Source: JAAYZB01 sp035379945
GTDB taxonomy: Bacteria; Bacillota_I; Bacilli_A; Izemoplasmatales; Hujiaoplasmataceae
Assembly: GCA_035379945.1 (NCBI GenBank)
Contig: DAOSWG010000008.1
Span: 1-64,000 of the forward strand
Reading direction: 5' to 3'
Length of the DNA: 64,000 nucleotides
Shown one piece after another: positions 43,063 to 51,924 of the stretch. Below the pieces are notes generated by a model. The model ran no database searches, was not told where the DNA came from, and worked only from the letters and a program-made list of their open reading frames with translations. Position 1 is the first letter of the stretch; each line of letters begins with the position of its first letter. Position numbers and translations under genes: made by a program.

Positions 43063-43138
43063 TGGTGACCCGCAGGCGATTCGAACGCCTGACCCTTTGA
43101 TTAAAAGTCAAATGCTCTACCGACTGAGCTAGCGGGTC
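43063..43138 (-). tRNA. tRNA-Lys (anticodon UUU)
   Basis: It starts GACCCGCTAGCTCAG. The loop CTTTTAA gives anticodon UUU. CCA is encoded, and the TTCGAAT T-loop is intact. Confidence 0.93.
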
Positions 43139-43145
43139 ATTAAAA

Positions 43146-43220
43146 TGGCTGGGCTAGGTGGATTTGAACCACCGTTCTCGGAGTCAAAGTCCGATGCCTT
43201 AACCCCTTGGCTATAGCCCA
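43146..43220 (-). tRNA. tRNA-Gln (anticodon UUG)
   Basis: It starts TGGGCTATAGCCAAGGGG. The loop CTTTGAC gives anticodon UUG. The acceptor stem TGGGCTA/TAGCCCA is complete, and CCA is encoded. Confidence 0.92.
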
Positions 43221-43233
43221 ACCTAGCGAAAAA

Positions 43234-43311
43234 TGGGGCGATTGATGGGACTCGAACCCACGAATGCCGGAGCCACAATCCGGAGCGTTAACCAGCTTCG
43301 CCACAACCGCC
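43234..43311 (-). tRNA. tRNA-His (anticodon GUG)
   Basis: It starts GGCGGTTGTGGCGAAGC with the extra G-1 expected for His. The loop TTGTGGC gives anticodon GUG. CCA is encoded. Confidence 0.92.
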
Positions 43312-43332
43312 ATCGTCTTTTTCGCACCTTTT

Positions 43333-43361
43333 AGTTTACTAAATAGGCCTATAAAAGTCAA
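43333..43361 (-). promoter_or_regulatory. Promoter of the tRNA cluster
   Basis: On the minus strand TTGACT (43361-43356), 17 bases, TAAACT (43338-43333), 22 bases before tRNA-His. Confidence 0.7.
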
Positions 43362-43393
43362 GCAATATTTCCAAGTAACATCAGCGGCAACGA

Positions 43394-43423
43394 TAAAAAA
43401 AGACGCCCGGTAAATGGCGCCTC
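43394..43423 (-). terminator. Terminator of degV
   Basis: On the minus strand AGGCGCC pairs with GGGCGTCT (one G-U), followed by seven T. Confidence 0.75.
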
Positions 43424-43433
43424 AAACTCATGG

Positions 43434-44282
43434 TCATTCAGCAGCTACGGCAAGCCCGAATCCTTGGTCTCCCAAGTGCGCGAAGAAGACCGGAGAAACG
43501 TAGTCCGTCATGTGAATTCCGGCAGCCGGATATTTGCCGGAAATATACAATCTGATTTTCTCCGCCCATTCCGGCCTGTTCAAATGAATGATATCAAAAT
43601 ACACTTTTTTGAATTTCTGGCAATATTCATCGGCTTTATTCATGAAGTACTCGAAACATGCCAAATTGGTTCTTTCTTTTTTTGTAAGTTGCAATTTCCC
43701 TTCGACCATTTCGACAATCGGTTTGATCCTGAGTACGGTTCCAAGAAGCGCCTGAATCCGGTTAAGTCTTCCCCCGCGAAAAAGATTCATCAGGTTTCCG
43801 AGGGTAAACATCACGGCTCCGTTTTTGAATATGGTATAATACCGTTTTTGCACTTCTTCGAACGAAGCGCCTTCCGCCACCATTTCCGCAAGCAACGCCA
43901 CTCCGTTGGCAACACCGAAAGACGCCAACTGCGGGGCGTGAATACTGATGTCCATTTCAAAATCGATCATGGTTTTCGCTATCATGGCCGATTGATATGT
44001 TCCGCTCAGTTTGTCGGAAATGGTCACTACCAAAACATTCGTGTACCCTTCGTTATGGAATTCCTCATATTTTTCCAAGAATTCTCCTGGCGCGGGCTGA
44101 CTTGTCGTTATATGCTTGGCTTTATGAAGTTGCTCGATCATTTCCTCGGTTGTAATATCTTCTTCTTTGCGAGATGTTCCGTCTAATGTAACGTAAAGCG
44201 ACACTATCTTGATGAACGGATACTCTTTCAATTCCGCTCTTGTCAGGCTGGTGCTGTCAATCAAAATACCTATTTTTTCCAT
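43434..44282 (-). CDS. DegV family fatty-acid-binding protein
   Basis: The 282-residue protein has the DegV layout: GILIDSTSLTRAEL at the start, TTSQPAPGEF at about 78-87 and the SDKLSGTYQSA loop at about 107-117 that holds the lipid carboxylate. DegV/FakB proteins present fatty acids to FakA kinase. It is a single gene; fakA is not visible. Two tandem 15-bp repeats lie upstream (44304-44333). Confidence 0.9.
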   Translation of the reverse strand: MEKIGILIDSTSLTRAELKEYPFIKIVSLYVTLDGTSRKEEDITTEEMIEQLHKAKHITTSQPAPGEFLEKYEEFHNEGYTNVLVVTISDKLSGTYQSAMIAKTMIDFEMDISIHAPQLASFGVANGVALLAEMVAEGASFEEVQKRYYTIFKNGAVMFTLGNLMNLFRGGRLNRIQALLGTVLRIKPIVEMVEGKLQLTKKERTNLACFEYFMNKADEYCQKFKKVYFDIIHLNRPEWAEKIRLYISGKYPAAGIHMTDYVSPVFFAHLGDQGFGLAVAAE

Positions 44283-44303
44283 TTTCTCACCTTGCTATTT
44301 TGC

Positions 44304-44333
44304 ATATGAAATCACATAGTATGACATCACATA
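44304..44333. repeat. Two tandem 15-bp repeats upstream of degV
   Basis: ATATGAAATCACATA (44304-44318) and GTATGACATCACATA (44319-44333) share 13 of 15 bases and lie 21 bases before the degV start. They may be regulator-binding sites. Confidence 0.5.
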
Positions 44334-44385
44334 CATAATACTGTATCAAAAACCCATGATTTAATCAAGAAAAACATACAAACAT

Positions 44386-44412
44386 CAAAAAAAGAAGCGG
44401 CCGAGCCGCTTC
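44386..44412 (-). terminator. Terminator of the EF-G-like gene
   Basis: GAAGCGGC (44394-44401) pairs with GCCGCTTC (44405-44412) around a three-base loop. On the minus strand a T-run follows. Confidence 0.87.
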
Positions 44413-44417
44413 CTTGA

Positions 44418-46490
44418 TTAATTGTTTTTCTTGTCGTGTTCTTCAATTATCTTGCCGATCAGATTTCCTGGTACTTCCTCGTAACGAACGAATTCTCTGG
44501 TGAAAGTTCCCGATCCCTGTGTCATGGCTTTAAGATCAATCGTATATTTGGTAATTTCCGCCTGAGGGGCTTCAGCCACGATCTTCTGGTATCCGGCTTC
44601 AGCTGGTTCCATGCCCATTACACGACCACGACGTTTGTTTACATCACCTAAAACATCTCCCATGTATTCATCCTTGACGGTGACGACAATCTTGTCGATC
44701 GGTTCGAGAATAGTCGGCTTTGCTTGTTTGCAAGCTTCCTTGAAGGCAATGGATGCGGCCATTTTGAATGCCAGTTCATTGGAGTCAACCGGATGATATT
44801 TACCATCGGTCAGAATGCCTTTGACTCCGATCACCGGGAATCCTGCCAGGGTTCCGTGTTCCAAAGTTTCCTGCAATCCCTTGTCGACGGCCGGGAAATA
44901 GTTTCTTGGTACCGATCCGCCGAATACTTCTTCCGTAAATTCATAGTCTTTGTCGGGATTCGGCTCGAAACGCATGACGACGACGCCGTAATAACCGGAA
45001 CCGCCGGATTGTTTGATATATCTGCCTTCCGCAGTTGCGGTGGCTTTGATCGTTTCACGGTAGACGATTTGTTGCTCTTCCGTATCAATGTCGACTTTGA
45101 ACATATTTTTCATCTTATCGGTGATATAGCCAAGATGGATTATTCCCTGTCCGCCAATCAGCAACTGACTGGTTTCTTTGTTGCGGCGGATCTCGAAAGT
45201 GTTGTCTTCAAGTTGCAGTTTCTGCAACGCATTCGACAATTTGTCTTCATCGGCTTTGTTCTTCGGATGGATGGCGATATACATCGTCGGGGTGGGGGTA
45301 TATGTTTTCGGATAAACGATCGGGGATTTCTTATCGGACAACGTCGAATCCGTCACGACTCCGTCGGTCTTGGCAATTCCGCAAATGTCGCCTGCATGAA
45401 CCACTTCCACCGGAATCTGGGTCTTCCCGCAAAGGAAGAACAGATTACCGATCTTTCTGGTTTCCTGAACACTCGACACATATACTTCCTGATCCTTGTG
45501 AACTGTTCCAGAACGTACTTGGATGATATTTATCGCTCCCATGAATGGATCGATTGTTGTCTTGAAAACATAAGCGGAGAACGGCTCGGTATCGCTTACT
45601 TTGCGACTGATGACATCATCGCTGTCAGGAGCGCTTCCCTTGAACGACTCGGCTTCTTCCATGGATGGAAAATACTCATGAATCATACCGAGCAGGGAAA
45701 CCGATCCGATGTCCTTCGTGGCGGAACCGACGATTACCGGTACAACCTCGCCTGAAAGAACGGTCGTATGTAAACCTTTTTTGACTTCTTCCAATGTGAG
45801 CTCTTCGCCGCCGAAATATTTCTCCAACAGTTCTTCGTTGGATCCGGCAACTGTTTCGACAAGTTCGGTGCGATATCCCTGGACCTTATCCATCTTGTCC
45901 GGGTAGATTTCGCCGTCGACAACAGATTTTCCGTCGTAAAGTCTGGCTTTTAAATCGATGATGTCGGCAAAGCCGCTGAATTCATCGCTTTTTCCGATCG
46001 GCACGCAAAACGGCATTGCCTGTTTTCCGAGTTTTTCTTTGACGGCAGTCATTACTGAATCGAATTTGACGTTTTCCTTGTCCATCTTATTGACAAAAAT
46101 GATAGCTGGAAGATTGCGCTTTTTGATTTCCAGCCACATTTTTTCAGCTCCGATTTCCACGCCTTTGGTGGCATCCAGAACCAGGATGGCACCGGAAGCG
46201 GCGTTGAAAGCATAGGAAACGTCGCCAATCATTTCATCGGCGCCTGGGGCGTCGAGAACATTTATTTTGATGTCATCGTATTCAACAGGGACAACACTGG
46301 TAGATAAAGAGTTTTGTTTTGCCTGTTCTTCCGGAGAGTAATCGGAAATGGTGGTCTTCTTCTCGACCTCTCCTTTTTTTTCTATCCGTCCGGTCACATA
46401 GGCCAGAGACTCGACAAGGGACGTCTTGCCGCTTCCAAGGTGGCCTAAAAGAATGACGCTCTTCAAGGATTTTGCTGAATATTCTTTCAT
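44418..46490 (-). CDS. EF-G-like GTPase (second elongation factor G type)
   Basis: A 690-residue translational GTPase with the five EF-G domains: G1 GHLGSGKTS (16-24), G4 NKMD (134-137), and the C-terminal domains IV-V. The G3 motif is DAPGADE (80-86) instead of DTPGHVD: the His that positions the attacking water is an Ala. This marks the divergent EF-G-2/FusA2-like group, not the main elongation factor, which is normally in the str operon with rpsL-rpsG. AGGAGATCA precedes the start. It may act in ribosome recycling or a specialised step; GTP hydrolysis may be slow. Confidence 0.85.
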   Translation of the reverse strand: MKEYSAKSLKSVILLGHLGSGKTSLVESLAYVTGRIEKKGEVEKKTTISDYSPEEQAKQNSLSTSVVPVEYDDIKINVLDAPGADEMIGDVSYAFNAASGAILVLDATKGVEIGAEKMWLEIKKRNLPAIIFVNKMDKENVKFDSVMTAVKEKLGKQAMPFCVPIGKSDEFSGFADIIDLKARLYDGKSVVDGEIYPDKMDKVQGYRTELVETVAGSNEELLEKYFGGEELTLEEVKKGLHTTVLSGEVVPVIVGSATKDIGSVSLLGMIHEYFPSMEEAESFKGSAPDSDDVISRKVSDTEPFSAYVFKTTIDPFMGAINIIQVRSGTVHKDQEVYVSSVQETRKIGNLFFLCGKTQIPVEVVHAGDICGIAKTDGVVTDSTLSDKKSPIVYPKTYTPTPTMYIAIHPKNKADEDKLSNALQKLQLEDNTFEIRRNKETSQLLIGGQGIIHLGYITDKMKNMFKVDIDTEEQQIVYRETIKATATAEGRYIKQSGGSGYYGVVVMRFEPNPDKDYEFTEEVFGGSVPRNYFPAVDKGLQETLEHGTLAGFPVIGVKGILTDGKYHPVDSNELAFKMAASIAFKEACKQAKPTILEPIDKIVVTVKDEYMGDVLGDVNKRRGRVMGMEPAEAGYQKIVAEAPQAEITKYTIDLKAMTQGSGTFTREFVRYEEVPGNLIGKIIEEHDKKNN

Positions 46491-46584
46491 TTATGTTGAT
46501 CTCCTCTCGTTCAACTCTGTTTTCAGTCTATTTTATTATATCATATCTAACGGAAAAATAAAGATGATAATATCAGCGCTTTCA

Positions 46585-46610
46585 TGGAAAAGCCGCCCTT
46601 GGGCGGCAAG
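46585..46610 (-). terminator. Terminator after the GNAT-GrpB gene
   Basis: GCCGCCC (46592-46598) and GGGCGGC (46601-46607) form a tight hairpin with TTTT following on the minus strand. The nearest gene ending upstream is the one at 46710, 100 bases away. Confidence 0.6.
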
Positions 46611-46709
46611 GCGTTTCGACGCAATATCCATATAGGTTTTTTGGTTTATCACATAGCATATTAAAGCGATCGGTATGATAATTATATCATAACAGGCGTT
46701 ATTTTCCCA

Positions 46710-47810
46710 TTAATCAATTTTCCCCGGATTTTCTTGCTTTGCGATCATGGTGTATTTCCTGACAAAATCGGTTTTGGCTTCGGTATATTCATTGCGATTG
46801 AATTCATATTGCTTCCATAATTTCAGTTTAAGTTCCTCATATTCCTTGGCGATATCCGGATGGCTTGTCAGGTAATTTCTAAAATATATTTCGTCGTTAT
46901 CGCCCTGATAACTGACATGGATATGGAAAACCCTGTCCGCAAATCCCTGCTCGGTATATCCCTTGTTAAGAGATAATCTATTGTCTTCATCGGACATGAA
47001 TCGATAACCATTTTTTACAAGCAAATCCTTAATTTGAGACATTGGTTTGCCAAGCCGGATTTCCACCAGAATATCGACAATGGGTTTAGCGTGAATTCCG
47101 TCGATCGATGTGCTGCCGATATGACTGATCCTGACGACAGCGTCTCTTGGCAAAATGTTTTCCAAGATAGCTTTTTCTTCAATAAACCATGATTTCCAAT
47201 ATGTTTTATGACTTTCTAAGAAAATCGGGAAAACACACCACAGTTCCTTTTTGGTCATTTCGGATAACTTTCTTCCCGTCTTGCCGCCAGAGTTGGAATA
47301 CAGCCAATACATTTGATCGATTTTACCCTTATATTCGAACTCTTCTCCAAGAACTCCGCCGTTTTTCATTATACTTTTGGCCGAAGCAATATTATCCTTT
47401 TCACATATCATCAAAACTCTGTCGATGCCACGTTGTTTGCATATATCTAGAGCCAGACCGATCATTTCTGTCCCGTATCCTTTTCCTCTTTCGCTTGGTC
47501 TGATACCGTCGCCAATATGACTCCCGCCGTTCGCAAGCATTGTTTCTTCATCGGGATAAAGCCGTATATTGACGGCTCCAACCATGAGATTTCTTTCCAA
47601 ATCAAGACAAAAGTAAGTCAGAGCTGGCACTTTCCCAAGAGGCGGTTCGCTCTCTTCTTTTCTGAATCCTTCAAGATAACCATTAAAATCGCGATAATCG
47701 TCCCTCGCTATGCTCCACGGAGTAATGGACTTTTCTTTTGCGGTCCATTCATCCATCATTTCGACAATCCGCTTTTCATATACTCGACTTGGTTTGACAA
47801 GTTTCAACAT
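46710..47810 (-). CDS. GNAT acetyltransferase / GrpB fusion
   Basis: The N-terminal half (about 1-170) is a GNAT domain with the acetyl-CoA loop RPSERGKGYGTEMIGLAL. The C-terminal half (about 185-350) is a GrpB (UPF0157) nucleotidyltransferase-like domain with HIGSTSIDGIHAKPIVDILVE and a FRNYLTSHPDIAKEYEELK tail. Both halves look complete. Each is often a separate protein; here they are fused in one chain. Substrates are unknown. ATG 47810 has GGTG seven bases upstream. Single gene. Confidence 0.85.
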   Translation of the reverse strand: MLKLVKPSRVYEKRIVEMMDEWTAKEKSITPWSIARDDYRDFNGYLEGFRKEESEPPLGKVPALTYFCLDLERNLMVGAVNIRLYPDEETMLANGGSHIGDGIRPSERGKGYGTEMIGLALDICKQRGIDRVLMICEKDNIASAKSIMKNGGVLGEEFEYKGKIDQMYWLYSNSGGKTGRKLSEMTKKELWCVFPIFLESHKTYWKSWFIEEKAILENILPRDAVVRISHIGSTSIDGIHAKPIVDILVEIRLGKPMSQIKDLLVKNGYRFMSDEDNRLSLNKGYTEQGFADRVFHIHVSYQGDNDEIYFRNYLTSHPDIAKEYEELKLKLWKQYEFNRNEYTEAKTDFVRKYTMIAKQENPGKID

Positions 47811-47883
47811 CCACAATCACCGTCCGGTTTTTGTTTGTTCCCTTCCGATTATAGCATACGTGTTATTGCCATCAAAGACATAT

Positions 47884-47908
47884 TAAAAAAACCACGCAAA
47901 TGCGTGGC
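47884..47908 (-). terminator. Terminator of tRNA-Trp
   Basis: CCACGCA (47892-47898) and TGCGTGG (47901-47907) form a hairpin; on the minus strand seven T follow. Confidence 0.82.
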
Positions 47909-47921
47909 TTGACTATCTGTT

Positions 47922-47996
47922 TGGCAGGGGTGACAGGATTCGAACCCGTACTAGCGGTTTTGGAGACCGACGTGCTACCATTGACACCACACCCCT
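47922..47996 (-). tRNA. tRNA-Trp (anticodon CCA)
   Basis: It starts AGGGGTGTGGTGTCAATGG. The loop CTCCAAA gives anticodon CCA. CCA is encoded at the 3' end. The UGG-reading form agrees with TGA being a stop in this genome. Confidence 0.93.
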
Positions 47997-48011
47997 AATG
48001 GTCTAGTTAAT

Positions 48012-48040
48012 ATTATCTTTCAATCTTGGTTTTTAGTCAA
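48012..48040 (-). promoter_or_regulatory. Promoter of tRNA-Trp
   Basis: On the minus strand TTGACT (48040-48035), 17 bases, GATAAT (48017-48012), 15 bases before the tRNA. It lies downstream of the ATPase operon. Confidence 0.65.
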
Positions 48041-48073
48041 GACTTTTTTCCGTAGTCAAAACCAGGTAAACAT

Positions 48074-48688
48074 TTACCGGTTTTTCTCGTTCTTGATCAT
48101 TTTCAGACGAGAAAATTCCTCTCGTTCTTTTTCTTCCAGCGAATCGGCAATGAATTTGATATTCTCCTGCAATTCCGGAATAACGATGTTTTTTAGAGCG
48201 TTCGCCCGTTTCTGTGCTTTTCTGATCGCAAAAGCAAGCCGGTAGGCGCTGTTGTCGATCTCTGCCAGTTTGATTACCAAATCTCGGACTTTTATAAAAT
48301 TCTGATATGCATAATCGAATTTGGTATTGGTGCTGGCGATGCCGTAATTCAGTCTTACCGGTTTCTTGTCATACGAAAGACTGGGAATATCCACTCCCAT
48401 GACACTTCTGTATGTTATGGATAGCCCGTCGTCGATCGGCACTGATTTGGCGAGATCGCTGACTATTCCTAACGTAATATTGGCTTCCTGCAAAGCAATA
48501 TATGCTGTTTGGAAAATATCCGTGATTTCGGTGCGCATCTGTCTGACGCTTTCTATCAGTTGCATCATTTCCCTGATTAGGATGTTTCGCTTGCGATCGA
48601 TCAGATCATATCCTAGTTTAGCGAGCTGATCTGTTTTTTTGAACGCCAGCAGATTCCCTTTGGTGGGAAAAACCTGGTTTTTTGCCAT
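48074..48688 (-). CDS. ntpD: V-type ATP synthase subunit D
   Basis: The central rotor shaft. The 204-residue protein forms long helices at both ends (FPTKGNLLAFKKTDQLAKLG at the start; AFAIRKAQKRANALKNIVIPEL near the end), as in the family. It is the last gene of the operon, two bases after ntpB. Confidence 0.94.
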   Translation of the reverse strand: MAKNQVFPTKGNLLAFKKTDQLAKLGYDLIDRKRNILIREMMQLIESVRQMRTEITDIFQTAYIALQEANITLGIVSDLAKSVPIDDGLSITYRSVMGVDIPSLSYDKKPVRLNYGIASTNTKFDYAYQNFIKVRDLVIKLAEIDNSAYRLAFAIRKAQKRANALKNIVIPELQENIKFIADSLEEKEREEFSRLKMIKNEKNR

Positions 48689-48690
48689 GG

Positions 48691-50136
48691 TTATGATTCA
48701 CTTCCCCGGTCGAGTTCCCTGATAATCGATTTATCCCTGATTTTAAATTCTTTTTTTGCCGCCGCCGGATTGTAGTATTTGTCAAGGTACTCGTCTTCGG
48801 TACGGTCGAGTTCCTCTTTTGGTAAAGTGGAAAGAAGTGCCCATCCGAGGTCAAGGGTTTCTTCGATCGAACGGTTCTCGTCGTGTCTTTGGGTCAAAAA
48901 GCGACTCTCGAACAGTCTGCCGAACTCGATATACATTTTATCGGTTTCGTTCAGTTCATCCTCGCCAATGACGGCTGATAGATTTCTGGCATCCTGAACT
49001 CTGGCATATGACGCGAACAATTGGTTCATCAGGGTCTGATGATCTTCCCTTGTGTAACCGGCGCCGATTCCGTCTTTCATTAACCTGGACAGAGACGGCA
49101 AAACGCCAATCGGGGGATAGATGCCAAGATGATTCATTTCCCGATCGAGAACGATCTGTCCTTCGGTGATATATCCTGTTAAGTCGGGAATCGGATGAGT
49201 AATGTCGTCGTTAGGCATCGTCAGAATCGGAATCTGGGTGACTGATCCTTTGGCATCTTTGATGATACCGGCCCGTTCATAGATGGAAGCAAGGTCGGAA
49301 TACAAATAACCTGGATAACCTTTTCTGCCGGGTATTTCTTCCTTGCTGCTGGAAAATTCCCGAAGGGCTTCGCAATAAGACGTGATATCCGTGGAGATGA
49401 CCAAAACATGCATGTCATGTTTAAAAGCTAAATATTCAGCTGCGGTCAAAGCGCAACGCGGAGTCAGAAGTCTCTCGATGATCGGATCGTTAGCAAGATT
49501 CAAAAACATCACAACCCTGTCAAAGACACCAGCTTCTTCAAATGAACGCCGAAAATAATCTGCCACGTCGTTTTTGACGCCAAGAGCGGCGAACACGATA
49601 CAGAAGTTCTTTCCTTCGCCTTCGGCGATCTGCGCCTGTTTGACTATTTGAACAGCTAGTTCGTCATGTGGCAGGCCGGAACCGGAGAATATCGGCAGTT
49701 TCTGTCCCCTGATAAGCGTTGTCAAAGCATCAATGGAACTGATACCTGTATGAATATAGTTACGCGGGTAAACACGGGAAACCGGATTTAAAGGCAAGCC
49801 GTTGATATCGCGGTTTTCATCCGCGAAAATCGGACCTAGTCCGTCCATCGGACGGCCGGAACCATTGAAAACGCGTCCAAGTATTCCTTTGGAAAGGGCA
49901 ATTTCCATCGGATGTCCGAGAAATTTGGTCCTGGTGTTTTCAAGCGAAAGCCCGAAAGTGCCCTCGAAAACCTGGATAGCCACTTTTTTTCCAGAAATCA
50001 AAACGACTCTGCCATAACGGATTTCTCCGCTTGTGAGCCTAATTTCCACCATCTCTTCGTAGCCGATGTTTTCAACTCCGTCCATGAAGATGAGCGGCCC
50101 GTTGATTTCATCCAAGCCTATATATTGAAGGTTCAT
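48691..50136 (-). CDS. ntpB: V-type ATP synthase subunit B
   Basis: The non-catalytic regulatory subunit of the hexamer (481 residues). It has GLEDEINGPL-type and FNGSGRPMDGLGPI segments near the start and GSGLPHDELAVQIVKQAQ in place of a working P-loop. The following DVTNYCEALREI-like segment reads ITSYCEALREFSSSKEEIPGR. It sits between ntpA and ntpD, as in other bacteria. Confidence 0.96.
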   Translation of the reverse strand: MNLQYIGLDEINGPLIFMDGVENIGYEEMVEIRLTSGEIRYGRVVLISGKKVAIQVFEGTFGLSLENTRTKFLGHPMEIALSKGILGRVFNGSGRPMDGLGPIFADENRDINGLPLNPVSRVYPRNYIHTGISSIDALTTLIRGQKLPIFSGSGLPHDELAVQIVKQAQIAEGEGKNFCIVFAALGVKNDVADYFRRSFEEAGVFDRVVMFLNLANDPIIERLLTPRCALTAAEYLAFKHDMHVLVISTDITSYCEALREFSSSKEEIPGRKGYPGYLYSDLASIYERAGIIKDAKGSVTQIPILTMPNDDITHPIPDLTGYITEGQIVLDREMNHLGIYPPIGVLPSLSRLMKDGIGAGYTREDHQTLMNQLFASYARVQDARNLSAVIGEDELNETDKMYIEFGRLFESRFLTQRHDENRSIEETLDLGWALLSTLPKEELDRTEDEYLDKYYNPAAAKKEFKIRDKSIIRELDRGSES

Positions 50137-50147
50137 GATAATTCCTC

Positions 50148-51893
50148 CTATTTGACGCTTTTAACGACATCGTCAATCATGGGAAAATAATCGTCGAACA
50201 TTTCCAATTTGTCATTCGGAACATCGTATTTCATCTTGACGATCTTTTCGAAAATCTTCGTCTTCTGAATCAAACTGAACGCTTTGCCTTCCTTGAGGAT
50301 CTCTACACACTTCTGATACAAATACAAAATAACATCCATCATCCGGAGTTGCTTGGGAAGCGGAACAAAAACGTCGTCCTTGTGGAAGGCATTCTGTTGC
50401 AGGTATCCGACCCTGATCACTCGGCTAACTTCCAGAATCAGCCTTTGGTCGTCCGGCAACACATCGCTTCCGATCAATTTGACGATTTCCATCAATTTAT
50501 TTTCTTCTGTCAACAATTTCATAATTTTTCCGCGATTGTCAATGAAACGCGGTCCGACGTTCTTGTTATACCATTTGGCGAGATCAGGTACGTATTCGGA
50601 ATAACTGATATTCCAGTTGATTGCTTCATAATGTCTGGCATAGGCAAGTTGTTTGTCAAGCGCCCAAAAACAACGGACAAACCTTTTCGTATTTTGAGTC
50701 ACCGGCTCGGAAAAGTCGGCTCCTTGGGGAGAAACGGCCCCGATGATCGATACCGATCCCAAGGTTCCATTGATGTTGGACATGTATCCGGCCCGTTCAT
50801 AGAACTGGGATATCCGGCTTGGAAGATATGACGGAAATCCTTCTTCCGCTGGCATTTCTTCTAGACGCCCGCTGATTTCCCGCAAGGCCTCCGCCCATCT
50901 GGAAGTCGAGTCGGCCATGACAGCCACATTATATCCCATGTCGCGATAATATTCCGCAAAGGTAAGCCCGGTATAAATGCTAGCTTCGCGTGCCGCAACC
51001 GGCATGTTCGAAGTGTTGGCAATGAATACGGTCCGATTTGTAAGGGGTTTGCCGCTTCTCGGATCTAACAATTCGCCGAATTCTTCCAAAACCTGAGTCA
51101 TTTCGTTGCCACGTTCGCCGCATCCGATATAAACAATGATGTCGGCATCGCACCATTTGGCAAGTTGATGCTGCATCATGGTTTTACCGGTTCCGAACCC
51201 TCCCGGTACGGCGGCAGTGCCGCCCTTGGCGATCGGAAACAGGGTGTCAATGACTCTTTGCCCGGTGATAAGCGGAGTCGTTATCTGCAATCTTTCCCTA
51301 ACAGGGCGAGGTGTCTTGATCGGCCAGCGCTGGACAAGGGATAGTTCGACGATTGACGAGTCTTCCGTCTTGATTTTTACGATAGTGTCGTTGACTTTAT
51401 ATTTTCCATTCCGCTTGACTTCCACAACGGTTCCGCCGATTCCTTTCGGAACCATCAGTTTATGTAAAACAAGTTCGGTTTCCGAAACCGTAGCATATAT
51501 ATCATCGAATGCCAAAACATCGCCTTTTTTACAAAGCAGTTTGACTTCCCATTCCTTTTCTTCATCCAGTGAACTCATTTGAAATCCGGAAGCGATAAAA
51601 GCTCCGTATTTTTCCGATATTGTCTTTAACGGCCTTCCAATACCGTCGAATATATTTTGCATTATTCCCGGTCCTAGGGTGACCGAAACGGGACTTCCTG
51701 TACCAATGACCGGTTCGCCCACCCGAAGGGAAGTCGTCGATTCATAAACCTGGATAGTCGTCGCGACTGAAGTTATCTTGATAACCTCGCCAAGTAGTTT
51801 TTTATTGCCGACAAAGACCATTTCCATCATGGAAAAATCCGTGGTATCCCTTACGGTAACCACCGGTCCGTTGATGGAGAATATCTTGTTCAT
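50148..51893 (-). CDS. ntpA: V-type ATP synthase subunit A (catalytic)
   Basis: The catalytic ATPase subunit (581 residues). The P-loop GGFGTGKT is at 231-238. The bulge region unique to V-type A chains lies at about 100-190, and the ADSTSRWAEALREISGRLEE segment carries the catalytic region. With B it forms the A3B3 hexamer that couples ATP to ion movement through the c-ring. Confidence 0.97.
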   Translation of the reverse strand: MNKIFSINGPVVTVRDTTDFSMMEMVFVGNKKLLGEVIKITSVATTIQVYESTTSLRVGEPVIGTGSPVSVTLGPGIMQNIFDGIGRPLKTISEKYGAFIASGFQMSSLDEEKEWEVKLLCKKGDVLAFDDIYATVSETELVLHKLMVPKGIGGTVVEVKRNGKYKVNDTIVKIKTEDSSIVELSLVQRWPIKTPRPVRERLQITTPLITGQRVIDTLFPIAKGGTAAVPGGFGTGKTMMQHQLAKWCDADIIVYIGCGERGNEMTQVLEEFGELLDPRSGKPLTNRTVFIANTSNMPVAAREASIYTGLTFAEYYRDMGYNVAVMADSTSRWAEALREISGRLEEMPAEEGFPSYLPSRISQFYERAGYMSNINGTLGSVSIIGAVSPQGADFSEPVTQNTKRFVRCFWALDKQLAYARHYEAINWNISYSEYVPDLAKWYNKNVGPRFIDNRGKIMKLLTEENKLMEIVKLIGSDVLPDDQRLILEVSRVIRVGYLQQNAFHKDDVFVPLPKQLRMMDVILYLYQKCVEILKEGKAFSLIQKTKIFEKIVKMKYDVPNDKLEMFDDYFPMIDDVVKSVK

Positions 51894-51924
51894 ACGATCA
51901 CATCCTTACCGCTTGTGTCAAACT

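Noticed and set aside
42973..43311. tRNA cluster as integration site of the mobile element
   Set aside because: It lies over 20 kb from the recombinase, in core DNA, with no duplicated tRNA 3' end seen near the element.
43140..43361. Minus-strand reading frame of 73 codons across the tRNA-Gln and tRNA-His genes
   Set aside because: It overlaps two complete tRNA genes and has no ribosome site; the frame is a by-product of tRNA sequence.
44724..45755. Plus-strand frame of 343 codons opposite the EF-G-like gene
   Set aside because: Shadow of the codon usage on the other strand; no domain, no ribosome site.
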